Assembly (NCBI RefSeq): GCF_000208745.1
Contig: NC_030851.1
Span: forward strand, 41,157,225-41,221,224
DNA: 64,000 bases
From: Theobroma cacao
Taxonomy: Eukaryota; Streptophyta; Magnoliopsida; Malvales; Malvaceae
Reading direction: 5' to 3'
Made by a program: the position numbers and the translations under genes
The notes under the pieces: generated by a model
What the model saw: the letters and a program-made list of their open reading frames with translations, nothing else
Databases searched by the model: none
Told to the model about the DNA's origin: nothing
Shown: in pieces, positions 24,501 through 36,500 of the stretch
How the letters are laid out: each line of letters opens with the position of its first letter
How positions within the stretch are numbered: position 1 is the stretch's first letter

Positions 24501-27500
24501 AGCAAAAGTAAACCATGATTAAGATGCTAGATGAGTGATTGATGACAGCCAATAATAATAATAATCAATTTTGTTGTTGCTTTCTCCAATTTCTTTGTTT
24601 GATAGATTGATAAGTCTCCTTTTGCTCAAGGATGTTAAGTACCTTTTCAACATCTACTGTCAATCTTATACCATGGATGTATTAATCTACGTGAACTTGG
24701 CAAAAATATTCTCATGTTCCTTTGTTTGACTTCTTTCGATCTTTCAGATATTAGATTCCATTTTAGTTAACCATGATAGAATTTTTTTTTATAGAGTTCA
24801 TTGAAATAACAAGTGAAGATTGGTTTTGTTAGAAGATAAATAGCAGAAATCAAAGTTTGGAACACCATTTTATTCCCTAAAACATGTTTAATCATAGTAA
24901 GTAAAGCATTGTCTAATAATTCTAAAAGAATTTCAAAATAAGAGTTATTACCATTTTCCCTTATTCTATTACCATTTTATCCTATATCATGTAACTTTTA
25001 ATAGTTTTCGTTTAGGTTTTGCTAAAGAAGTGCCCTAAGGGCACTCTTAAGGGTAGTAAAAGATACTATTTATAGTAATATTCTTGTATTAAGTGTAGTA
25101 GTTGACAGTTAACATTATGAATTCTAATTCACTGGAGAAGATATAACTCAATATGATAACTTAAGTTAGCAAAGCCCTTTCTCTTTATAATTATTTTACT
25201 ACTGTTTTTGTTTCTACTTGACAGATATGGTATTATTTTCACTTTCATTAATTTCATACCCTACTCTTTGATTTATTGATCAGTCATCAATATATTCGTC
25301 ATTCTAGATTATAAAAACTATATGTCTATATACCAACAAAATAGGATGATTGAAAAAGAATTAATCCAAAATGCTTAAGAAGTACTACATTTATTATAAA
25401 AAATTCTTAAAAAGAATTAATTTGGAGTGTTGTCCCTTGTTTGTTGAATATATTAACTCATAATTCTAGATCTTTTTATGAAAGAGGTTACATATTAAAA
25501 TAAGTTTCTTCTACCTTTTTTTTTGGTTTGAAAGTATGATTAATATATTGTTAAAAATGTTATAAATCTATAATAACTATAAATATTAATTATAGACCCA
25601 CAGTTTTATATCAAATTATTAAAAAGTCGACCTCCACATAGCAGAGGCATACCCTAAACCCTAGTAATACTACATCTGGAGTTTATTTGGTTGGGATTCA
25701 TTAAATAAGTCCCCAGTATCTAGAGAAGGCTGTAATCATGGTCAATGGACCTCAGTTTTAGTCTCTAGGTATATGTTTTCAGAATTCTTGCCACAGATTC
25801 CTAAAACAAGAGTATGCTTTAGATTTATTAAATTAAAAAATTTTAATATTGTGGGTAGTTCGGCTGTTTCTGAAGAAAGTGAAGAACAACTTGTAGGCTT
25901 TAAAGAGGGGATCCAAACAGTTAAATTTCTATTCAAAAAGTTCCCTTAACATGCAATGGTCAATTCATGCTAGACTATGACACTAATAAGTCTAAAGAGC
26001 ATCAAGTAACAGTTTTCGAATTGTTGTTGCAGATTCTTAGAACAAGAGTATGCTTCAGATTTCTTAAATTAAAAATTTTAATATTGTTGGGTAGTGGGGT
26101 TGTTTCTGAAGAAAATGAAGAAAAAATTGCAGGCATAAAATCAGGAATGAAATCGTGAAATTTCGATTCAAAGAGTCTCTTAACATGCAATGGTCAATTC
26201 AAATACCAGAATATGACACTAATAAGTGTAAAGAGCATCATGTCCGAGTTAGTAGAGTCTGTATTAGACTAATGAATCAAATAAAAAACATACCAATTCG
26301 AAAACTTGGCGAGGCTCAATGACAGACAAAAGATCATAACAAAAGAATGCCAAACTGCTGTTCAATCGTTTCGCCAAGCTTAGCCCTTTCTTACAACGCT
26401 CATGAACTTCAGTTAGAAGGCAATCATACAGCTGCATTATACATCTGAACACACCCTCTTTCAATTGCATTGGTGGAACATCTTCATCTATATTAAAAGA
26501 AAACAAAAACTGATTTATGGAATTGATGATAGAATACAAGCTATTTTACTTCTATGCTTTAGTGAGACCTTCCTCCAACTTACATTCATTGTAGAATTAA
26601 CAGAATCATGTCAGTGTGAGGGCATGTGTTTGGGTGTGTCTGTATATATATATATATAAAAGGAGGGATCAATTTATATCGATCTAAGAATTCATATCTT
26701 TTTATGTAATATACACATTTTAATCCAATGTTAAATTTCATGATCTACTCATGTAATCATTCTTACCAAAATTTCAAGTAAATTAAATATACATAGTTAG
26801 TTTTGACATGATAAGACTTTCAACCATTAAATATATGTTCTAAAAGAAACAGTACTCAACCAATAGGATATAGATATCAGATTGACTTAAAATTTAAGCG
26901 CGTGAAAGGCATGAATATAATATTAACTCCAACACTTAACTTGTTAAAACATTAGCTGCAGAGAAAGTTACAGAAAGATATAACAGTTGGCAATTGCTAC
27001 ATTGGTTTAAGTATGAGAGAGATTCATATGCCTTCATGTGTATGCGTGTGTGTGTGTGTGTACACGCATGCATTGAAATTCTTCTTGCATGTAAGGTAAA
27101 TCTACCTAATGGAAGACTATGATAGAACAGACGTGTTTGCTCCAATGCCATTGACTTGACAATTAGCTCAAGAAAAAACCAAGCCATTGCCAGCACATCA
27201 TCATATACTGGTCCAACACGATAACCCTTAGCCTGCAGAATGGTATCATATATTAAAACTATCAAAGGAAAAAAGTACTAATAAAATACAGAATCAACAA
27301 TGCAATGATTTCAGTCCCTATGATTACTAACTAAAGTCCACATTAGACTAACATTATAAGTAACTTGAGCACCAAGAGCTCAGCTGCTATTTGATAAAAA
27401 GTTTTGACTTCTTTGAAAATTTTAATTTTTGATGATTTAATTTTTTTCAGTGCATTTGGCTTATCATTTTGAAGATAAACCATAATTCCGATGAAAAATA

Positions 27501-30500
27501 TTGAACGTGTTAAGTTAAAGCCTACTCGATGCATTAAGTCAATATTGCTTAAAAGTTTTTTATATACTGTAATTTTGTTTTTTAAAATTCTTCTTCAATG
27601 TGAAATGCCTACGTAATCATAAATTATAAAAGTATGCAAACAAAATCTCTTCAATATTTTATTTTCAGCATTCCAATTAGTTATGATTCTGAGGTTCCAC
27701 TAGTCAACTATTAGAAATTTGTAAGTATAAAACCTGGGTAAATTAGAATAAAGTGAATAGCTTGGGTGATATAGGAATTTAGAAATTATGACATGACATT
27801 TTCTGATTAAGAATCTACTAGGTAGTAACATATAGAAAGCATACCACATCATTAAATTTAATCAAGAAAAAGGATATCAAAGCAGGAAGGAAAAACAAGG
27901 CAGCTAATAATAGTAACTACTGGGTAAATTACCTTACTACGAGCCAAGCTACCCCACACAGTAGACAAACCCGGATAAACTGGAGGTTGACGACCACCAA
28001 AGTCATCAAAAGCATAATCTACATAATTAACTAGAGAGCGATTTCGTTCAGCATCATCAACTGACTCTTGCTGCACCCTGCAAAAAAAAAAAAAAAAAAA
28101 ATAGATTACACATGCTAAAAGAAAAAACTGATGTTCAATTTGATAAAACCAGAAAAGGCAATGCTCTTTGCCTTAACCAGTTCATAAAGCACATGCTAAA
28201 CGTTCAAACAATAATGATGAAGGATGAGTTTGCTTCATAAGCATAAGATAAAATAGCCAACATGGCAGAAATTAGAAGACTGCATACATAAATAACATGA
28301 CAAAGGTAATTTTGATTAAAATAAATACCCAAGCAGGCACAAGATTTTGACGTTTTCATGGTTATGATGAGTGCATTACATGTATTACGTAACCATCTGT
28401 CAATCAATTAACTAAAGAGCAAACCTGGTTAGGATATTGACCATGGCTCTGAATGCAGCAACCTGAAGCAATGAACCGAAATGAGATAGCAGCATATACA
28501 GTAAGCAAGCCAGTATAACATGGAGAAGCTAAATTATCATATGCTAGAGGAAAATATAAGGCCACTTAGAGGGGGAAGGGGAACACAAATTTTTAAGTGC
28601 ATAAAAAATGAAAAAATTTAGTTTAACCTGAAGGGTTTCTCCACCATTCCCTATAAGATGGAGAAGCATATTCAGAATTGGGTGAAGAAACTGAAGCAAA
28701 GCAGTGGAATCAACATTCTTTAAGCTGTTAATTGCCTGCAACACATTATGAGTTTCATGTCATATATGTACATAAATGTGCAATGCAATTTTAAGAACAT
28801 CCAGGATATCTGTATTTGGTAACATAAGATGCAAGGATGAAAACAGGCTCTGCCTGATTTAAAGTCCTGAAACACCCTTCACTTTCTACTTTGTCCTCTC
28901 TCTCTCTCTCTCTCTCTCTTCTTGCAGGGAGGGGGGGTGTCTGTCATGGAACAGAGGTATAGGCAGTTATACTATATCCGCTCATCCTTATTGTCTAGCC
29001 CGCTACAACTTCAATGGGGTTGTTCCTCGTTATGATTGTAATCGTTATTATTACAACTCAACACCAAAATCCAAATTCAAATGTGAAATGCCTTTTGCAA
29101 GTGAATGAAAGAGTGTTAAAACCAGAAAAAGAATTGAAATTGAAAGTATACATAAAGCGTCAACAAAATCTAGATGCCCAGCTCTCTATTATTTCTTGTA
29201 CTAACTGGGAAACTTACATAGACTACTCATTATGGCAGCATGTGCAAGGTATGTACAAGCCATTTTCATGAAGACATTTTCTTTTAAGTTGCTTTTAGAT
29301 TTTTTTTATATTTGGGGAAAGAGGGAAACCAAGCTCTCTAAGCAAAGGGATACATGCACCCACCATTGAACCAAATGCTCAAGGCAGTTACTTTTAGAAA
29401 TTAAATATATATAGTTCTTAAATTTAATTGGTTGCTATAAGATTGAAATTTTTAAAAAAGATATAGATAAGCATTCATTAATTTTGTGCTTTAATTTGCA
29501 TTTAGAATTTTAAAAATAAATACTTCAAATAAACCTAGATAAATATCATTTTTCGCAAAATGTAAATAAAATGCATAAATGAGCTCAAACGTCAGATTTT
29601 GGTTTGTCCAACTAATCAAATTATAAAATTGTAAGTAAAAGAATTGCAGGTGACATGAACTCCAAACATATTTTCAGACCTCCACCAAGACCCCAAAGTT
29701 CTGAATTGTAGGATGCATCAAGAATTAATGAGCTCAAACAAGGCTAACTTTGACTCATATATACTCTATTTTGCCCTGTTGGAATGCCAATATGTCAGGA
29801 AGCTCTAGCAACCTTTTCGTTTTGGAAGACCTAGAGATCAATAAACTTGCAAGTATTACAAACGACATGTGCAAGTGCGAGCAAATCTAAACCCTAAACC
29901 AGCAAGAGAAGGAAGATCACCTCCTCTGATGGCAAGGGTGAGGGGAAGAAACCCCCGTATTATATTTTTGAAGCAATTTGTTAACAGACTAAAAAGTGTT
30001 GGTTTTCCTTTCTTTTCTTTGCCCAAATGTCAGATTTTGGTATGTCCAACTAATCAAATTATAGAATTGTAGGTAAAAGAATTGCAGGTGAGATGAAACC
30101 CCCAAATTTTGGGAGCTCCACCAAGACCCCAGTGTTCTCATTTGTAGGATGCATCAAGAATTAAAGAGCTAAAATAAGGCTCACTTTGACTCATATATAC
30201 TCTACTTTGCCCCCTTGGAAAGCCACTACGTCAGGAGGCTCTTGCAACCTTTTATTTTTGGAAGCTCTAGAGACAGATAAACTTGCAATTATTACACAAG
30301 CCACGAATGAGTGTCGGCAAAGATACAAATACCTATCTATGTCCATTGCTGTAGATATTAAATTTGAATTGAAGTATCTAGCTAGGCCTCCACTTCTAGT
30401 TATTCATCTCAGTTTATGATGTTCATCTTGCAATAAAGTAGTAAATTTCAACTTATAAAAACTAAATTAGGATATAATTAGGGGAAAAACACAATGGATC

Positions 30501-33500
30501 TAAAAGATAGAAAAATATGGAGATGAACCAAGTAGCATAAAAAAAAAGTACCTCCAAAAGTTCAGAACCCCAAGGTGGGCTTGTTCGAAGAGTGTGTCTA
30601 TCATATTCAAGAAAAAAATCCCTGATGCGCTCATTAATTGGGTACACAGACGAACATAGTCTTAAGCGCAATTTGAAAATACTTTTTCCATCTTCCAAAT
30701 AATCCAACCTCTCCTACAGAGAAGAGGAAAAGTAAACATGAATTGGCAATGTCAAGTTTCAAAGCCAAGCATCCAACTCGCCACATCAGACTGGAAACAC
30801 AACTCATAACACTAATGGACTAAACTATCTCATATAAGCATAAAAAAGCTTTGCTTCCAACTATATGCCCTTGAATATCATTCATAAACACCAACAACAC
30901 CAGACTAAGTCAAAGTAACAAGTTTGTTTAACAATACAAAACAAAAATACAACAAATAGATTGATTATAAACAGAATGACAATAGTTCATCAAACTACAG
31001 TGTAGAAAATAATAGAGCAGTTATCATATTTAATACTTAATGCTGCCAAACATACCTTGCCAGAATCCTGGAGATAATGTGGAACCAGTTCTCTCATTAT
31101 TGGTAAAGAAATTTCAGACCGCAATCTGAATTTAAGAAAAAAAATTCAAATTATGGATTTAATGAACGATGGGACTAATGACAAGGAAACATATATTCTA
31201 AAATCTTTAATAATAATAGAAAAAAGACAAGAAAGTGCGACATAAATAAGCTGAAAATAAACCTTCGCCCCAGAAATGAATAAAAATTAGTAAAGCACCT
31301 AAGCATTTGTTTTCACCCCATAGATGAAGCACCCACTATTTCTCCAATTTCTCCAAAATAATTGATAATAATGGCCTATCACCTAACACCATCTAATGCT
31401 AAACTAAAAATAAGCATACTAAATCAGTGGTCCTTGGCCAAAAAAATAAAAAAACAGTTGTCCCATTTCATAACTAATTATCAATTTTTTAAGCATGAAG
31501 CAGTGATTTGTTATTTCCAATTTCAAGATAAAACGAGGAAGTTCAATTTGAGCAAATACATACTGAGCATGGGTGGACAATGGAAGTGATGCATATCCGA
31601 TAACTACCTGCCAGGTTAACAAACCAAATGACTCTTCCTACAATATTAATATGATAAATAAAAAGGGAAAAAAAAAGTGAAGGAAGAGAAAGCTCAATAA
31701 TAGCTCTGAAATATAAAATTTATTTTTAAAAAATGAATAAAAACTAAATTACAGATGAAGTCCATGCTATCCTTGTTTCTCGAACATAAATTCATGCAGA
31801 ACTCACTGGTTTTGGAGCTTCGAGTTTAGTTTGAAGATCGACATGGAAGAAAGTAAATAAAAGGTGATGCGATGGTGTCCAGACAGCAGGCAGTGAAACT
31901 TTAATCTCATCATGGTAGCAGGCCACCCTAGCACCGACAGCAACTTGCGTGTGGGCACATTTCTGGAGTGATGAACCACGCTCCCTTGGATACATTGCCT
32001 AGTTGTAATAATTGGACCACAGAAACAAGTAAGATAAAATCTAGAAAACTGGATGCAAAACATCAACCAACACAATTACCTCTAAAGGCTGCCTACGAGC
32101 ATCTGCATCATCCTTTCTTAGCTCAACTCGTATGAATAGATTCCTTTTCCGACTCAAACTCACAGTTAAGGGATATACATATAGACAATGAAAGAGCTGC
32201 AAGAATGGCTCATTTCTCATTGTTGTACGGAAGTCAAAAGCCTGAAACTGTCAGATGAATTAACATTGAAATTTAGATAAAATGAGTTCCACACAATTAA
32301 CAATTAGCACTGCTGATTGAATTTTAAAAAAATATAAAATAAAATGGCTGATAGCATGCCAGTCCCAATGAGAAGATTCTCAGATGCACAGGAAAGTAGC
32401 AGCCAGATCACAATCATCAAATTACAAGGAGCATGTAATTTGGAAGACTGCCTACTTGGGTTAGGTTCAGTTTAATTTTTAACCCAAACCCAAAGTATAG
32501 GCTACTTAAAAAACTAAAGACTACAGCTAAATTGCATGCTCTTAATTGAAGCAGCAACTTGACAAGGATCACCCACACATTTTTCTTAAGTAATTTTCCA
32601 CGGCCACACAGCACATTGATCATTAATGGACCCAAAAGGTGCTCCAACTATGAATTTGAGAAAACTTACAAAATGCATAACACTGCCATGTGCATCAACT
32701 AATAAGAAATATAAATGAGTTAGTAGTCAAGTGCAAAAGGATAGCAATTTTACTATCAACAAAGCATTTAAGAATTGAATAATTGTACACCTATCACTAT
32801 GATTGATTCATTCTCTGATCCCTGCAGTTAATATAATTTTCCTAGTCAGAGATTCTGACAGAATAGCTGGCACCATAATACTAAACAGGAAATTTTGAAT
32901 ATGCACTCAGCCAATTAAGCCACAAACCATGCTTAGAGATTGGACATCAGTTAATATATAAAATGGAAAAAAAAAAACATGACAATTAGAGCCACCATTC
33001 TCAATGGTATGATCACCAATATCTTCCTATCAGCTGTGCAAAGAAGTAATTTCTAGTTGGCATGCCATAGGTAAACCCAAGGACAAAAATCAGCACAAAA
33101 GTGTTCTGCTTACATTATCAGCACAGAAATCTGGATTTCCCTGAGTGTTAGATCCATTTCCGGAGACATCTTTCCCATCACTCGAAATCCACTTGGAGTT
33201 GCTACTCTGAGGTCCATCCAGACCATTTCCAGGACTCTTTGAAAACAGCATATCAGCAACGGGATCCGCTGGATCCAGGAAATCATTTGTCACACTGCCA
33301 CTTTCTGATACATTTTCCAGCTCAGTATGAACAGTCTGGTGCTTCTCAATTTCCAATTTCAAAACACCTTTGACAGGTTTATGGACCTTTCGTTTAGGAT
33401 CCTATTATATCAGAAAAAAGGCAAAAAGAAAACAGAATATTAGAAGAAAACACTATAGAAAATAGCAGATACATAATAGAGGAAAAAGAAGAGCAAAACA

Positions 33501-36500
33501 GGAAGCTAGTTTAACGTAATATCACCATGCAAACACAAATGTTGACAGAATACAAGGACCAATCAACTGATGAACAGGTTATTGATGATAAGAATGACAG
33601 TCGATATATTCACAATACTATTAATGGTTCACATTCCAGAATGGCCCTCGATCAGAAAATTGGAGAAACATCCCACTTGATTGGCCAGCAATTTACAGCT
33701 GTGCAATGCTTTATGGCCTAAAACAGCTGTAAGCATGTAAATTACCTTTAATTGAAGGCTCAGCTTAACAAGCCTTGAGTATACTGACACTAAAACGATC
33801 ATAGAGGACTTCAATTTAATTGGTCATCAAACAGCCTAGAAAGCGGTCCCATTGTGCTTGAAATGGACAATGCAAAGCAAAAGGAATAATAAGGCTTGTT
33901 AGGAAGCTTGCCACATCCATTCAAGCATGGAGAGGCCAGGAGGCATCATGGCCCATCCTAATTTCTCCCAAACTTTCAGTTAGGATCTGTTTGTTTTACA
34001 GAAAATCACTTGTTGGAGGAAAATATCCTTCACAAAATACATATATATTTTCTATTGTTTGGATACACAATAGGAAATATTTTCTGTTTTTTGGCACCTT
34101 ATAGAAACTTTTAAAAAACATAGTAAAGACCTCAATACTTTGCTCAATCTTCAGATAGATCAAAAATTATCATCAACTAAATGATGCATGTAAAATAAAA
34201 TTGCAAAAGCAAAAACCATTTCAAAATTAAGGCAATCTTTTTACCCAAAACAGAATTCAATTCATGCTACCTATTTTAATTTGTGCTACTCATACAAGGA
34301 CTTGGAAAACCCATTTCAAATTGTTCAAAATCCATTGGCAAACACATGTTTAGGATGGATTGTAGCAGCAAAACAGCACCAAGAAGAGATTAAATCACGA
34401 GTGATGCAAATGTGTGACTAAGGGAAGTTTGCCTTCAATGTGAATGGCTTATGGGTTCGTGGGTTTGTGGGACGAAGAGAGTTTTAGGGAGTGAAAGGTG
34501 AGGATGATTGAGGTAGATAGCTGACAATGGAGGTGGTGAAGGTAGGTTCAATGTGAATCTCAATTTACACGTTTGAGGGGAAAAGGGAGATTGAAGGAGA
34601 GAGACGACGGATGGAGAGGTGGGGGTGGTTGGGAATGTAACCAATGCGTTGTAGCAGTGGAGGTGGGTTCAACATTAACATGTTCATGGATTTGAGGGAG
34701 AAAGGGAGAGGAAGGGACTGAAGGGGGAGAGAGACAATATAGGGAGATTGAATGAGGAAAGAGACTGAGGGAGACAGCCAGTGGTGGTGGCAATGGGGAC
34801 GGCTCAATGTGAATGAAATTACGGGGTTTCTGGTAGAAAGGGAGCAAGTTCGGAAAATATCTTCCATTTTTAAGAAAGGAAGACAATTTCCAAGTTTAGG
34901 CCGCGTTTTCTGTTGACTCAAAAGGCTTTTCTGGTTAACCAAAACTTTTTTACCTACCAAACACAAGAAAATGCAGAAAATGACTTCCAAAAGTTATTTT
35001 CCACTGAAACAAATGGAGCCTTAACCCCTTTATTGTTTTCGAATTTTCTTACCTACCCTTAAGCCCCCTTAACTTCCTCACATTCTTTAACGTTTTCCAT
35101 ATTCTTCACTTCATCTGTCAATATTTTTCAACATTTATCCAAATGCATGGATTTTGAAGCTTTTGCAAAGCTCCTTTCACAAGATCCGCATGGTTTATCC
35201 ACAATATATACCTAACTTCTAGCATATATGGTTAGATTTTATTTTCTGCTTTTACAAAATCTTTTGCTGCAATCTTTTAAAAAAATATCATGTTAATAGC
35301 ATAACAAGGTTTAATAAGACAAAAATAACAAATTCAACAGAATTAAATTTTAAATAACTTATTTGTTGTATAAAGTATTTAAAAAGAAAAGTCAAATAAC
35401 ATTACATCAATTTTCCTTAAGTTTAAAAGTGTATAAACTAACACTTGGCTTCAAATTCTGAGTTTTTCCAACATGCATGGTAAGAAGAAAACATTCTCAA
35501 AACATGCACACACACAAGCACCCACCCACACACTTTAATCAAGCAAGAATATTCAACAGCTTTAACAGCAAGTCACAAAGGTAAAGTATTATTATTACCA
35601 TATACAACAGCAGTGGAGTTTTAAAATTCCATAGGCTCAAATAAACACCACATGTCAATGCATGTACATATCTCAACTTAATAACTTCCTTACCACATGG
35701 ACATGTGGCATGTAATAAAACCCACTTGTGCAGTATAAAAACTCCACTGCCGGTGCATAAGATAATAATCCTGAAGGTAAAACAAGAGGATAGAAAAGCC
35801 TAAAGAAAATATAAAGATTCCCTCCCCTACTCTCTCACACACACGAGGGTGAGGAGAGAATAACATAATACCTTTCTGGTGGACAAATTAGACCACAATG
35901 AACTTAAAACGTATCAACAACAAAAGCTCAGCAAGGGAACTTGGGAAGAACATTGGCTATATATTGAAGTTAATCAACAAAGAAGACCAAAGTTAGTTAA
36001 CCACTTACTACAAATGAAGCAAAGTTAAGCTAATTTATACTGATATATAGAAGTTCATATAACATTAACAATCACTTAAAGTTATATTGATGTGGAGAGA
36101 AGCAAAAAGAGGTCAAGTTTTTCCATTAAATATCTTGCCAACCTGTTCACTAACAAACCACAGATAAAAGGCGAGAAAGCAACTAAGCAATACCTGAAGT
36201 GACTCCTCAGTATAGCTTTCTTTCACTTTATTTAGATTAGATATTTCAACAATAACAGAACTTCCACTAGAATAACCCAGCTTTCCATCTGATGTAACCT
36301 TTGCAATAGGTTCAAACACACCCTCATGAGAACTCGACCCAGAAATGCTGGGAGCAAGAGGGCTACTAGGAGAAGCAGATCCACCAGAAGCTGCACCAAT
36401 GCTGTTATCAAATAATGGAACAATAGCCCAGGCGAAGGACTCACTGTAAGGCATTATACGAGACCACACCTGCAGCTTCTGCCTCTCTCTCTCAGTCAAG

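Noticed and set aside
34565..34990. 141- and 108-residue - strand frames rich in Pro, Ser and Leu
   Set aside because: They arise from the purine-rich degenerate repeats inside the Tourist-like element, not from a gene.
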